A stretch of DNA of 64,000 bases. Origin: Nostoc sp. KVJ3. Lineage in GTDB: Bacteria > Cyanobacteriota > Cyanobacteriia > Cyanobacteriales > Nostocaceae. Position numbers and translations under genes: made by a program. The DNA lies in assembly GCF_026127265.1 (NCBI RefSeq), contig NZ_WWFG01000001.1, positions 3,771,501 to 3,835,500 of the forward strand. The letters run 5' to 3'. The first letter of the stretch is position 1; the number at the start of each line of letters is the position of its first letter. The notes under the pieces were generated by a model. It searched no databases and had not been told where the DNA came from. It saw only the letters and a program-made list of their open reading frames with translations. Below are positions 26,771-35,511 of the stretch, piece after piece.

Positions 26771-27005
26771 GGTCTTGTATTGTGCCTTTCATTCACTATT
26801 GTCAGTATAAAATCAGCTAAAACTACATAGTAAAATTACGCCAAAGCTATACAAATAAAAGTTCGGTATTCTGAATTCAGGAATTACCTGTAAATGTGGG
26901 GTATCCAGAATTGTCAGCATTGCTAGCTGGGTGTTGCATAAAAAAATAAATGTAAACCTATGCTAGTCAGTGAAGCCCAAATTTACAGTTTTATTTACTA
27001 ATAAT

Positions 27006-27956
27006 ATGTTCATCCGCTCTTTAACATTTTCTGCCTCTAGTGCAGTATTACTTTCAACTTTAGTTAGTTCCGCTTTTGCGGCTCCCATTAACCTGGTCAA
27101 TAGTGTCAACAATACCAAGACAAACACAAAGGTAATTGCTCAAAATGTCGCCCAGTTACAGAGAATTCCTGATGTCAGAAGACAAGCAGTAGCTAACGGA
27201 CAAAACCGATATGCTGCTATTTGGGTGAAGTCTGGTGGTTCAGCTTGGGAAGCGCGACATGGATTGACTTCAGCCCAATATCAAGCGACTTTTGACAAAC
27301 TCGTTGGTGAAGGATATCGGTTGGTTGATGTCAGTGGTTATGATGTTAACGGACAAGGGCGATATGCTGCTATTTGGGTGAAGTCTGGCGGCCCAGCTTG
27401 GGAGGCGCGACATGGATTGACCTCAGCCCAATATCAAGCGACTTTTGACAAACTCGTTGGTCAGGGATATCGATTAGTTCACGTTAGTGGTTACAGCGTG
27501 AACGGACAAGACCGATATGCCGCTATTTGGGAGAAATCTGACGGCCCAGCTTGGGAGGCGCGACATGGATTGACCTCAGCCCAGTATCAAGCGACTTTTG
27601 ACAAACTCGTTGGCGAAGGATATCGGTTGGTTGATGTTAGTGGTTATGGTGTGAACGGACAAGACCGATACGCTGCTATTTGGGTGAAGTCTGGCGGCCC
27701 AGCTTGGGAAGCACGACATGGATTGACCTCAGCCCAGTATCAAGCGACTTTTGACAAACTCGTTGGTGAAGGATATCGATTAGTTCACGTAAGTGGTTAT
27801 AATCTCAACGGACAAAACCGATACGCCGCTATTTGGGAGAAGTCTGGTGGTTCAGCTTGGGAAGCACGACATGGATTGACTTCAGCCCAGTATCAAGCGA
27901 CTTTTGACAAACTCGTTGGTGAAGGATATCGATTAGTTGATGTCAGTGGCTACTAG
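27006..27956 (+). CDS. Secreted protein of five 51-residue repeats (BTRD1-like)
   Basis: 316 aa from the ATG at 27006. A Sec signal peptide (MFIRSLTFSASSAVLLSTLVSSAFA) is followed by a short linker. Then come five repeats of 51 residues with core RYAAIWVKSGGPAWEARHG, LTSAQYQATFDKLV and GYRLVDVSGY. The repeat resembles the bacterial tandem repeat family also seen in polyglycine hydrolase-like proteins, where it forms propeller blades; five blades here would suit a small extracellular propeller. The frame opens upstream at a GTG (26970), but the signal peptide decides the later start. DNA identity among the 153-bp units is high. No neighbour suggests its role. Confidence 0.8.
   Translation: MFIRSLTFSASSAVLLSTLVSSAFAAPINLVNSVNNTKTNTKVIAQNVAQLQRIPDVRRQAVANGQNRYAAIWVKSGGSAWEARHGLTSAQYQATFDKLVGEGYRLVDVSGYDVNGQGRYAAIWVKSGGPAWEARHGLTSAQYQATFDKLVGQGYRLVHVSGYSVNGQDRYAAIWEKSDGPAWEARHGLTSAQYQATFDKLVGEGYRLVDVSGYGVNGQDRYAAIWVKSGGPAWEARHGLTSAQYQATFDKLVGEGYRLVHVSGYNLNGQNRYAAIWEKSGGSAWEARHGLTSAQYQATFDKLVGEGYRLVDVSGY
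27198..27956 (+). repeat. Five 153-bp coding tandem repeats
   Basis: Nearly identical in-frame units, for example GATATCGGTTGGTTGATGT recurring each 153 bp, with alternation of GAAGG/CAGGG and VK/EK variants. This is consistent with recent duplication or gene conversion. Confidence 0.9.
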
Positions 27957-27970
27957 TGCCGCAAGGCGGA

Positions 27971-28000
27971 ATTAAAAATTAAAAATTAAAAATTAAAAAT
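27971..28000. repeat. Heptanucleotide repeat AATTAAA
   Basis: About four copies of the 7-mer AATTAAA directly after the repeat-protein gene. A GGCTTCAAGTC hairpin flanked by CCCCCG / CGGGGG follows at 28029-28053 and could act as a transcription end. Confidence 0.8.
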
Positions 28001-28117
28001 GAATACAGCGTAAGCGTTTCATTAACTCATCCCCCGGCTTCAAGTCGGGGGATTTCGAGTCATTACTCATTAGTCATTACTCATTGGGCAATACTTCTCT
28101 CCCCCTGCTCCTCCTGC

Positions 28118-29956
28118 CTACGGCACTTTCGCCCGTTGCTCAATCGCCTTGCTTGGCGGAATCTCCTCAAGATGAATCAGTGCTTCGATTACCGACTTGG
28201 CAATTGGTGCGGCGACAGTAGAACCATAGGCACTTTCTCCTTTTGGTTCATCTACCAGTGCAAACACCACATAGCGAGGAGATTCCACTGGCAAAATAGC
28301 CACGAAACTGGTCATTCTAGCACCCTTAATGTAACCGCCATTAGGACTAGCTTTTTGGGCTGTACCAGTTTTACCAGCAATGCGATATCCCGGAATTTGT
28401 GCTGCCTTACCACTGCCTTCATTAACAACAGTTTCCATCATTTCTACAACCTTTTTAGTTGTTGCATCTGAGAAAATTTGGCGGGGAATGCTGTGAGTGG
28501 GTGAATCATGCATCTGCCCATTGCTATCAATCAGCCCCCGAACTACATGGGGTGTTACCAATTTACCGCCATTGGCTAAAGCACCATGCATTTGCACTAG
28601 TTGTATGGGTGTCATAGAAAAGCCTTGGCCAAAGGAAGTAGTAGCTGCTTCAATTGGTGAAGCGATAAATTCTTCTTGACTTTTAAGCCGACCGCCAACT
28701 TCAAAAGGTAAATCTGTATCAACTTTTTGTCCTAGTCCCAAGCGTTCTAGCCAGTTGTAGTAGATTGAAGGCTTTAAGCGTTGGATAATTTGCACCATGC
28801 CAATGTTGCTGGAATATTGTAAAATCTGAGCGATGCTGATTCGCCCATTCCCATTATTCATTGCATTTTTGATGGTGTAATTAGCGACTCGAATAGAACC
28901 GGAGTCATTAAACATATCATCTGGTTTGATGACACCATTTTCCAGAGCGATCGCCACATTCAAAGGCTTAAAGGTCGATCCTGGTTCATAAAGATCCGCC
29001 ACTGTCCAGTTTTTAAATAGCGAGATATTAGCTTTAGCATATTCATTAGGGTCATAAGTAGGTTGAGAAACGAGAGCGAGTAAGGAACCATCCAAGGCAT
29101 CCATCACAATTACTGCCCCACGTTTAGCGTCAAACTTCTCCATTTGTTGTTTGAGTGCAGTCCGGGCAATTCGTTGCAGACGACTATCAATAGTCAGTTG
29201 CAGCCGTAAATCATCAAAATGCAGAAAACCTTCGGGCGCATGATCTGGCATCAGGGCCCCATTACCCGACCGACTGAGCCGTACTGTTTGCACAGGACGT
29301 TCTAATAACTTCTCTTGAGAGTATTCCACACCTGCTTGACCACGACGGTCAACATTCACATAGCCCACTACATCGGAAACCAAATCATCTGGTGGATAAT
29401 ATCGAGAGTATTTTTGAATTAACTCCAAACCATCTAAGCGCAAAGAAGTCACGCGATCGATCGTTTCTTCTGGTAGGGCTGGGGCAAGGATAATTCCGCT
29501 TCTTTTGCTTTGAAAAATTTTCACCAATTCAGGAGCATCTTTTGCCAATATTGGGGCAAGGCGCTCTGCCATCTCTTCATTAGACTTACTAAACAGTTTG
29601 GGGTGAGCGTACAAAGTATATACAGGGCGGTCAATGGCTAACAGATTATTATTGCGATCTACCACTGGGCGACGGGGCATAAAAGGTCGCAAATTCACCA
29701 TTTGCTGGTTTCGCGCTTGCTCTGTTAATTTTTGTCCCTTGACAATTTGCAGGTTATACAAGTTGATCGCTAACCCCAAACCTGCTGCCATTAATGCGCC
29801 CCAGACTATAAACAGTCGAGACTTTGTACTGGATGTTTGGTTTTGGATATTAGAGGCAAGTGTCCTCAAAAACCCTTGTTTAGAACCCTTCTGTCGCCTT
29901 TTGAATGCTGGATTCCGCAACTTTTTAAATTTTGTTTTGCTTGGTGATTTTTGCAT
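28118..29956 (-). CDS. ftsI: Cell division transpeptidase FtsI (PBP3-type)
   Basis: Class B penicillin-binding protein that cross-links septal peptidoglycan. From the ATG at 29956 it is 612 aa: a basic N-terminal tail, one membrane anchor (about 48-68), a dimerisation domain and the transpeptidase domain. Active serine is in STFK (about S327), followed by SSN (about 382-384) and KTGTA near the C-terminus. The frame also opens at a TTG 12 codons upstream; the ATG is preferred. The lack of a PASTA domain and the overall length fit cyanobacterial FtsI rather than the elongation PBP2. A palindromic dispersed repeat is found just upstream. Confidence 0.92.
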   Translation of the reverse strand: MQKSPSKTKFKKLRNPAFKRRQKGSKQGFLRTLASNIQNQTSSTKSRLFIVWGALMAAGLGLAINLYNLQIVKGQKLTEQARNQQMVNLRPFMPRRPVVDRNNNLLAIDRPVYTLYAHPKLFSKSNEEMAERLAPILAKDAPELVKIFQSKRSGIILAPALPEETIDRVTSLRLDGLELIQKYSRYYPPDDLVSDVVGYVNVDRRGQAGVEYSQEKLLERPVQTVRLSRSGNGALMPDHAPEGFLHFDDLRLQLTIDSRLQRIARTALKQQMEKFDAKRGAVIVMDALDGSLLALVSQPTYDPNEYAKANISLFKNWTVADLYEPGSTFKPLNVAIALENGVIKPDDMFNDSGSIRVANYTIKNAMNNGNGRISIAQILQYSSNIGMVQIIQRLKPSIYYNWLERLGLGQKVDTDLPFEVGGRLKSQEEFIASPIEAATTSFGQGFSMTPIQLVQMHGALANGGKLVTPHVVRGLIDSNGQMHDSPTHSIPRQIFSDATTKKVVEMMETVVNEGSGKAAQIPGYRIAGKTGTAQKASPNGGYIKGARMTSFVAILPVESPRYVVFALVDEPKGESAYGSTVAAPIAKSVIEALIHLEEIPPSKAIEQRAKVP

Positions 29957-30059
29957 TGCCCTACTCAGTAGCAAATCGCTTTTCGGAGTCAAAAGTCAAA
30001 GTTAGTTAATCCTAACTCCTAACTCCTAACTCTAGCCCTGTCAAGGTGATTTTTTTATG

Positions 30060-30116
30060 TCATTGCGAGCGGAGCGAAGCAATCGCCTGGGATTGCTTCG
30101 CTCCGCTCGCAATGAC
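30060..30116. repeat. Palindromic interspersed repeat
   Basis: 57-bp near-perfect hairpin with arms TCATTGCGAGCGGAGCGAAG and complement; same family as 2718-2802. Confidence 0.85.
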
Positions 30117-30200
30117 ACTAGAGAGATTTTATACTTCCACAAAAATAGCATGAATCAAAAAAAACCAAATTCCATCAAGGTCAACAGCCTAGCTCCTCCC

Positions 30201-30851
30201 TCAAAGAGGACTCACTTTGGCTCTGTAAAGCAGCTTCTCACCCTGAAAGTAGCCAGTGTAGCGCACTTTAACTGTTTCTCCAGGTTGTACAGTTCCCTCC
30301 ATTAATTGGTGTAGTTGGGGATTATAAGGTAATTCTGCTCCCACTGGTGCGATCGCTTCTACTCCCCACGCCTGTAAAAGCTTTTCTAGGGGTTTCTGCA
30401 CTAAGGGTACTATTTTCACTGCTGCTAGCTGTGGGTTCTCCTGTGCTTTCTGTACTGCTGTTGGCCATTGCAACAACAATGACTCCAGCAGTTGTAAAGT
30501 TGACTGCTGGAGTTCTTCTAGTAATATCTCTCGCTGCTGTTCTATGTGTTGTTGCGATCGCTGGTACTCTTTTCTTAAATCTGTAATATCTTGTAACAAG
30601 TCCTGATTGGGCGGTGTTTTCTCTTGTAACAACTCCACAGTCGAAAAAGTTGCAATTAATTCATTCAATGAAATCTGTAGCACTGGCGACAACTTGAGCA
30701 GCACATCTACCCGCATCTGTTCTAGCTTTCCTTGGCGTAACCGCAAAAGTTGACGCTCTGAGACACCAGCAACGCGACTCAGAGCTTTAAAACTTGAAAT
30801 ACCCGCCTGTTGCATTAAATTTTGTAACTTTTTGGTATTGGGCATAGGCAT
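30201..30851 (-). CDS. HTH domain fused to a GrpE-like domain
   Basis: 216 aa from the ATG at 30851 (MPMPNTKKLQNLMQQAG). Residues 4-70 form an XRE-like helix-turn-helix (ISSFKALSRVAGVSERQLLRLRQG). A long coiled coil follows (about 80-135), then a domain like the GrpE beta head (LLQAWGVEAIAPVGAELPYNPQLHQLM and VKVRYTGYF). GrpE is the nucleotide exchange factor of DnaK; this short variant with a DNA-binding-like front is not the housekeeping GrpE. The frame extends 64 codons upstream as a proline-rich tract encoded by a GGGAGCAGG repeat; I regard that part as not translated, but it cannot be excluded. Divergent or co-directional partners: dps lies just upstream. Confidence 0.7.
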   Translation of the reverse strand: MPMPNTKKLQNLMQQAGISSFKALSRVAGVSERQLLRLRQGKLEQMRVDVLLKLSPVLQISLNELIATFSTVELLQEKTPPNQDLLQDITDLRKEYQRSQQHIEQQREILLEELQQSTLQLLESLLLQWPTAVQKAQENPQLAAVKIVPLVQKPLEKLLQAWGVEAIAPVGAELPYNPQLHQLMEGTVQPGETVKVRYTGYFQGEKLLYRAKVSPL

Positions 30852-30854
30852 GGG

Positions 30855-31010
30855 AGATGAGGGAGCAGGGGAGGCAGGGGGAGCAGGGGGAGCAGGGGAA
30901 GCAGGGGGAGTAGGGGGAGCAGGGGGAGTAGGGGGAGTAGGGGTAGCAGGGGAGGCAGGGGGAGCAGGGGGAGTAGGGGGAGTAGGGGGAGCAGGGGAAG
31001 CAAGGAAAAA
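30855..31010. repeat. G-rich 9-mer tandem repeat
   Basis: Around 17 imperfect copies of GGGGGAGCA / GGGGGAGTA / GGGGAGGCA. It abuts the start codon of the HTH-GrpE-like gene and would encode a PPAPPTPP tract if translated. Confidence 0.9.
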
Positions 31011-31046
31011 ATAACTAATGAATGCCCAATCCCCAATTCCCAATTC

Positions 31047-31538
31047 TTATTCTTCCAGTAAACTTCTCAGCATCCAAGCTGTTTTTTCGTGTACTTGCAT
31101 CCTCTGAGTCAATAAATCGGCGGTAGGTTCGTCATTAACTTCTTCTATCACGGGGAAAATAGACCGTGCAGTTCTGACTACAGCTTCTTGTCCTTCCACC
31201 AGTAAACCGATCATTTCCACAGCTTTAGGAACTCCGGGAGTTTCGGGAATTGAACTGAGTTTGGCATATTCGCTGTAGGTTCCCGGTGCGGGATAGCCAA
31301 GCGCTCTAATTCTCTCGGCGATTAAATCAACCGCTAAAGCTAATTCTGTATACTGGGTCTCAAACATCAAATGCAACGTTTGGAACATTGGCCCCGTTAC
31401 ATTCCAATGGAAATTATGAGTTTTCAGATAAAGTGTGTAAGTGTCAGCCAGTAGGCGAGATAAACCTTCGGCAATTTTAGCCCTACTCACCTCGTCAATG
31501 CCGATATTTACATTTTTGACTGTTACTTTCGATGACAT
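31047..31538 (-). CDS. dps: Dps family ferritin-like protein
   Basis: 163 aa. Dps dodecamers oxidise and store iron and protect DNA from peroxide. The ferroxidase ligands are visible: HNFHWNVTGP (41-50), H56 and the LAVDLIAERIRALGYPAPG region (about 68-86). Length is typical. The ATG at 31538 is preceded by AGGAGAAA. It is on the same strand as the HTH-GrpE-like gene downstream and the sulfiredoxin gene upstream, with G-rich repeats in both gaps. The cluster hints at an oxidative stress role, but the repeat-filled spacers argue against a tight operon. Confidence 0.95.
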   Translation of the reverse strand: MSSKVTVKNVNIGIDEVSRAKIAEGLSRLLADTYTLYLKTHNFHWNVTGPMFQTLHLMFETQYTELALAVDLIAERIRALGYPAPGTYSEYAKLSSIPETPGVPKAVEMIGLLVEGQEAVVRTARSIFPVIEEVNDEPTADLLTQRMQVHEKTAWMLRSLLEE

Positions 31539-31565
31539 AATTTTCTCCTAATTAGGTTATATGTA

Positions 31566-31770
31566 ATTGGGGATTGGGAATTGGGCATTGGGAATTGGGA
31601 ATTGGGCATTGGGCATTGGGCATTAGTTATTTATTCTTTCTCCCCCTGCTTCCCCTGCCTCCCCTGCCTCCCCTGCCTCCCCTGCTCCCCCTGCTCCCTG
31701 CCCCCTGCTCCCTGCCCCCTGCTCCCTGCCCCCTGCTCCCCACCTCCCCCGCTCCCTCATCCCCCATTCC
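31566..31770. repeat. Heptanucleotide and G/C-rich tandem repeats
   Basis: First a run of TTGGGCA / TTGGGAA 7-mers (31566-31625), then repeated CCCCTGCCTCC and CTCCCTGCCCC units to about 31770. Both are in the gap between dps and sulfiredoxin; open frames here (proline-leucine repeats) are artefacts. Confidence 0.88.
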
Positions 31771-31777
31771 CCATTCT

Positions 31778-32041
31778 CTACGCCAAGTGCATCTTTAAAA
31801 CGCTACGGGGTGCTTTACGAACTCTGGCTAAAACGGTTTCTTTGCCTAAACGCTGGCAAGCTTCATACCGATGGCAGCCAGAAAAGCCATAATATTGTCC
31901 ATCTACTTCTAGGACATCAATAGGTTCTTGCTGCCCAATCTCCGCAATCGATTCCATTAAGGCTTGCACTTTATTCGGATCGTTTGTACGGGGCAATGGC
32001 CGTTTTATCTGATTTAATGGAATTTCTTGGACTCTGACCAT
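31778..32041 (-). CDS. srx: Sulfiredoxin
   Basis: Reduces over-oxidised (sulfinic) 2-Cys peroxiredoxin with ATP and a thiol. The protein is 87 aa from the ATG at 32041 (MVRVQEIPLNQIKRPLPR); an ATG five codons upstream is also possible. It has the ParB-like fold and the catalytic cysteine C56 in GFSGCHRYEA. Length matches the small cyanobacterial enzyme. It sits between dps and, divergently, the SpoIID-like gene. Placement beside dps suits peroxide defence. Confidence 0.93.
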   Translation of the reverse strand: MVRVQEIPLNQIKRPLPRTNDPNKVQALMESIAEIGQQEPIDVLEVDGQYYGFSGCHRYEACQRLGKETVLARVRKAPRSVLKMHLA

Positions 32042-32228
32042 AAAGAGTTTATCCAACTAGTTCTGTTTTGTGCCTCTAAATAAATCATAGTCGTTATGAC
32101 TTCGTTTCGCAATGGATATTTGAAGCAAAACTGGTAATGGTATCATTGGAGCATTCATGCGACAAAAAGACCGCGCTACAAAGCAATTGGAAAATAAGCT
32201 CCAACGCCGCATTAAGAGGCAAAAGATG

Positions 32229-32252
32229 CTCTCTACGAGACGCGGCGCGAAC
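32229..32252. repeat. Short dispersed repeat upstream of the SpoIID-like start
   Basis: Reads CTCTACGAGACGCGGCGCGA; a close match (CTCTACGAGACGCTTCGCGA) lies inside the palindrome at 2718-2802. It lies in the open frame ahead of the predicted signal peptide. Confidence 0.6.
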
Positions 32253-32306
32253 AATTACTCGCTATCGCAACTCTTGGAGACGCTGCACGAAAGCTATCAG
32301 GTAGCC

Positions 32307-33896
32307 ATGAAATTTTCGTTTTGGCGTTTTTCCCACACTGTGCTGACAACATTTTGTCTATTGGGACTGACTGCTGCATCAGGGCCTGAGAGCAATATCC
32401 AGGATATAGAACTGAAAATTGGGATTGTGCAGCGATTTGGCTCACAACCCACAGCTAAACTGCAATTGGAACCCACAAAAGGCGATCGCTTACAGCTAAA
32501 ATTTACGGAGGGCAACAAGCAGCAAATCCTGTTTACTAAGAACCCTGTAAAGCTGGAAACAGTCATGCAAGCTTTACCCCAGCCAAAAGTTGAGGAAGTG
32601 ATAGTTTTGGGCACATACCGCACTTTTGAAACTGCGGAAGACAGTGCTAATAAATGGCGTTCTCAGGGAATGGAGGTAGAAATAGCCCAGCCAGAACGCT
32701 GGCAAGTTTGGGCGAAACGAGATGTTTACAGCACTCCTTTGCTGAGACGCTTGTTATTACAGAACATCCAAGCTTCTACCAAAGAAAAAGTATATCTTGA
32801 TACTAAAGTTTTAAAACAAGTGCCGCGAGTTAGTTGGGTGGTGGATGGTAAACGCCATAGCCCAAATGATTTGGAAATCAGCACTGATAAAAACTTGATT
32901 CGGGTGAATAAAAGCGAAAAACCAGAGTTTGCTCGTCTTTATGCTGGGCAACTGAATTTGCAGCCAAATGCCTACGGCACATACACTCTAGTTAACCAAG
33001 TCCCCTTAGAAACTTATTTGCGTGGGGTTGTGCCTTACGAAATAGGCACGGATGTACCAATAGCCGCCCTGGAAGCCCAAGCAATTCTTGCCCGAACTTA
33101 CGCTTTAAGAAATTTACGCAGGTTTGCCGCAGATAACTATCAGTTGTGTGCTGATACTCACTGTCAAGTTTATTATGGGCTAAATGGAGCGGCTGTCAAA
33201 ACAGACAGAGCGATCGCTTCCACCAGGGGTAAGGTAGTAACTTATAAAAACGAACTGGTAGATGCCCTCTATTCTTCCACTACTGGTGGGGTTACTGCCT
33301 CCTTCAGCGATGTCTGGAATGGCGACGACCGTCCCTATCTCCGCCCTGTACTAGATGCTCCCACTAATTTTTGGGATTTGTCTAAGCAAAATTTGGCAGA
33401 TGAGAAGAACTTTGAGAAATTTATTAATATCCAACAAGGATTTAATGAAAGCAAATGGGATATGTTTCGTTGGCACAAGGAAACCCCTTTACAGGATATT
33501 ATCAAGGACTTGCAGAAATTTTTGCAGGTTAAAAATAGTCCTTATGCCAAATTTAAGACTATTCAGGCGATGGCAGTCGTGAAGCGAAGCCAGAGTGGAC
33601 GCATCCTTGAACTCGCGGTGAAAACTGATAACAGTACCTTTATTCTCCACAAAGACGAGGTTCGTAGCGCCTTTGCTGCTCCTACAAGTACGCTTTTTTA
33701 CATACAACCTCTGAATAAAGGCAAATCAGAATTGTGGGGGTACGCCTTTATTGGTGGTGGATTCGGGCATGGAGTCGGCTTGAGTCAAACTGGCGCTCAA
33801 AATTTAGCAAAACTAGGTTGGTCGAGTCCAAAAATTCTGCAATTCTACTATCCTGGGACTCAGATTAAAATTCTTAGTAAAGAGATTAAGCTTTAA
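32307..33896 (+). CDS. SpoIID/LytB domain protein, secreted
   Basis: 529 aa from the ATG at 32307. A signal peptide (MKFSFWRFSHTVLTTFCLLGLTAASG) is followed by a beta-rich region of about 200 residues. The SpoIID-type domain follows (PLETYLRGVVPYEIG, EAQAILARTYALRN, CADTHCQVYYG, and C-terminal GFGHGVGLSQTGAQNLAKLG with FYYPGTQI). SpoIID is a lytic transglycosylase acting on denuded peptidoglycan, so a cell wall role is likely. The open frame extends 50 codons further upstream (MRQKDRATKQLENKLQRRI) and crosses a dispersed repeat; the signal peptide makes 32307 the better start. A lone gene, with repeats downstream. Confidence 0.85.
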   Translation: MKFSFWRFSHTVLTTFCLLGLTAASGPESNIQDIELKIGIVQRFGSQPTAKLQLEPTKGDRLQLKFTEGNKQQILFTKNPVKLETVMQALPQPKVEEVIVLGTYRTFETAEDSANKWRSQGMEVEIAQPERWQVWAKRDVYSTPLLRRLLLQNIQASTKEKVYLDTKVLKQVPRVSWVVDGKRHSPNDLEISTDKNLIRVNKSEKPEFARLYAGQLNLQPNAYGTYTLVNQVPLETYLRGVVPYEIGTDVPIAALEAQAILARTYALRNLRRFAADNYQLCADTHCQVYYGLNGAAVKTDRAIASTRGKVVTYKNELVDALYSSTTGGVTASFSDVWNGDDRPYLRPVLDAPTNFWDLSKQNLADEKNFEKFINIQQGFNESKWDMFRWHKETPLQDIIKDLQKFLQVKNSPYAKFKTIQAMAVVKRSQSGRILELAVKTDNSTFILHKDEVRSAFAAPTSTLFYIQPLNKGKSELWGYAFIGGGFGHGVGLSQTGAQNLAKLGWSSPKILQFYYPGTQIKILSKEIKL

Positions 33897-34118
33897 GGCG
33901 TAGCCCTTTCAAGGTGGGTAAAAATTTGCTTAAAAAATTCCTCTATTATCTCTTATCTCTGTGTCGCGCTAGTTGCTACAAGTCTCTTAACCCGACCAAC
34001 GCACTGGCAACTCTATTGCCTTTGCGGTTAAATAAATTACTTTTGAACCGCAGAGGCGCAGAGAACACGGAGAGAAAAAAGAAATTTTTCGAGTCACCTC
34101 GATTCAGCAACGCCAGCT
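33894..34118. repeat. Cluster of dispersed repeat fragments
   Basis: Downstream of the SpoIID-like stop: a GGCGTAGCCC unit, the unit at 33964-34009 (related to those at 50378-50421 and 57719-57763), a GAACCGCAGAGGCGCAGAG segment, and ACCTCGATTCAGCAACGCC, the right end of the element at 49249-49360. The rest up to 34331 holds only the ferredoxin terminator. Confidence 0.65.
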
Positions 34119-34157
34119 TTAACAGTCGTAGAGGGCAAACCTCGGACTGAAAAAATC

Positions 34158-34191
34158 AAGCAGGAACACAAATTTTACTGTGTTCCTGCTT
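34158..34191 (-). terminator. Intrinsic terminator downstream of petF
   Basis: 13-bp perfect stem AAGCAGGAACACA / TGTGTTCCTGCTT with an 8-nt loop. On the minus strand it is followed by GATTTTTTC. It lies about 140 bp after the ferredoxin stop. Confidence 0.75.
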
Positions 34192-34331
34192 TGCATGAAA
34201 TGAAGCTTTTCGTCAAAGTAGTTTTTAGAAGCACACAGCATTGTGAGAGTATTCACTCTAGATGGGCTGCTTCTCTTCTATCAACTAAGAACTCACTCTT
34301 GCAAGAAGTTTATTGCTGAGATTTCTAACTC

Positions 34332-34631
34332 TTAATAGAGTTCTTCTTCTTTATGAGTTTCAATTGTTACATTTGAGGTTGGGTAAGCAACACAAGTCAG
34401 TACATATCCAGCTTCTATTTGATCGTCATCCAAGAATGACTGATCGCCCTGATCAACTGTACCGGATACCAGTTTACCTGCACAGGTCGAGCAAGCACCA
34501 GCGCGGCAAGAGTAGGGCAGGTCAAGACCAGCTTCTTCAGCAGCGTCTAAAATATAGGTATCGTCATCAACATCAAGTGTTTGGTTCAGTCCTTCGGCTT
34601 CGTTGACTAATGTCACTTTATAAGTTGGCAT
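34332..34631 (-). CDS. petF: Plant-type [2Fe-2S] ferredoxin
   Basis: 99-aa photosynthetic electron carrier receiving electrons from photosystem I and serving FNR, heme oxygenase and others. Cluster ligands are C42, C47, C50 (PYSCRAGACSTCAGK) and C80 (LTCVAYP). The C-terminal EEELY is the usual FNR-interaction tail. The length is exactly that of vegetative PetF. Start ATG at 34631 follows GAGAGGAT. Monocistronic, with its own hairpin terminator and an 880-bp upstream region. The flavodoxin isiB, its low-iron substitute, is about 12 kb away. Confidence 0.97.
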   Translation of the reverse strand: MPTYKVTLVNEAEGLNQTLDVDDDTYILDAAEEAGLDLPYSCRAGACSTCAGKLVSGTVDQGDQSFLDDDQIEAGYVLTCVAYPTSNVTIETHKEEELY

Positions 34632-35511
34632 TGAGTAATCCTCTCTTTTGAAGACGGCAGTAATAAGTTATCTTAAGGCAAAGGTCGCGGCTACTCTTTG
34701 GGATTAGTCGCTAGTTTAAATTTGCTTCAATTCTGATACTACGAGAAAAATTAAACGATGTAACTGGAAATTGAACGCGATTAGTAATGAAATTTAGTTG
34801 CTTAATCCTGATAAGTTTTATTTATGTATTTCCTGTCCTAGAGAAGCCGTGATAATAAAAAACTATCTTCTGGGGAAGAAAACATGATTAAAATTGATGT
34901 TATTTAGATTCGCAATAGGGCAATTTGATTCAGGATATAAGTATTTTGTCAAGATAATGAAGAAAATTGAGAAAGTTTGTAATCAAAAAATTCCGATAAC
35001 AACTCCAAAAATTTAAGGTGTTCTGCGCTTCTTTGGCACATACTATGCGTATGCAAAAATATTTATGTCATTGCGAGCGGAATGAAATGTAGAGAAGCAA
35101 TCCCAAGACCTTGCGTTCGCGAAGCGTGTCCGAAGGACTTATGCTTCATTCCGCTTTGCTCCATTCGCAATGACAAATGTATATTTAATTTTGCATTACT
35201 ACTTATTATGCGATCGCCTTGATAATTATCTCATCAGATTTTTCATCACCTGATTTTTGGGATTAGATGCTTCCAAATCAGTACTTTTAGGGAATAAAAC
35301 ATCCCAAAGGGCTTTTTTTAACTGCCAAAACCTATTATTTATCATAGTGGTGAAGAATAAGCTAATCAACACTAAAGTCTGTGATAGTGGAAGCTATCTA
35401 CCTAGAGAAATATGTAGTTAGAACAACCTGGGATAAGTTTTATTTAACGGTTCTGGAGCCGACTCCACTCAATGAAACGTCGAAAATGTCGAAAGTTTAG
35501 ATAGCAGGATA
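34632..35511. other. Long intergenic region between petF and bvdR
   Basis: 880 bp. It must carry the divergent petF and bvdR promoters. A family A element is at 35043-35205. The rest is AT-rich, and I see no small gene or clear RNA. Confidence 0.6.
35043..35205. mobile_element. Family A element
   Basis: About 163 bp, ends ATGCGTATGCAAAA and TTTTGCATTACTACTTA, with CATTGCGAGCGGAATG / CATTCCGCTTTGCTCC arms. No reading frame. Other copies are at 19764, 37355 and 46894. Confidence 0.78.

Noticed and set aside
30815..31036. Leu/Pro-repeat open frames in the G-rich arrays near dps
   Set aside because: Pure translation of GGGAGCAGG repeats in several frames and both strands.
35034..35048. TGGCACATACTATGC, a near match to the sigma-54 -24/-12 consensus, upstream of bvdR
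   Set aside because: One mismatch to a 10-base consensus is expected about four times by chance on both strands of 64 kb, and the site is about 465 bp from the gene, at the edge of a mobile element.
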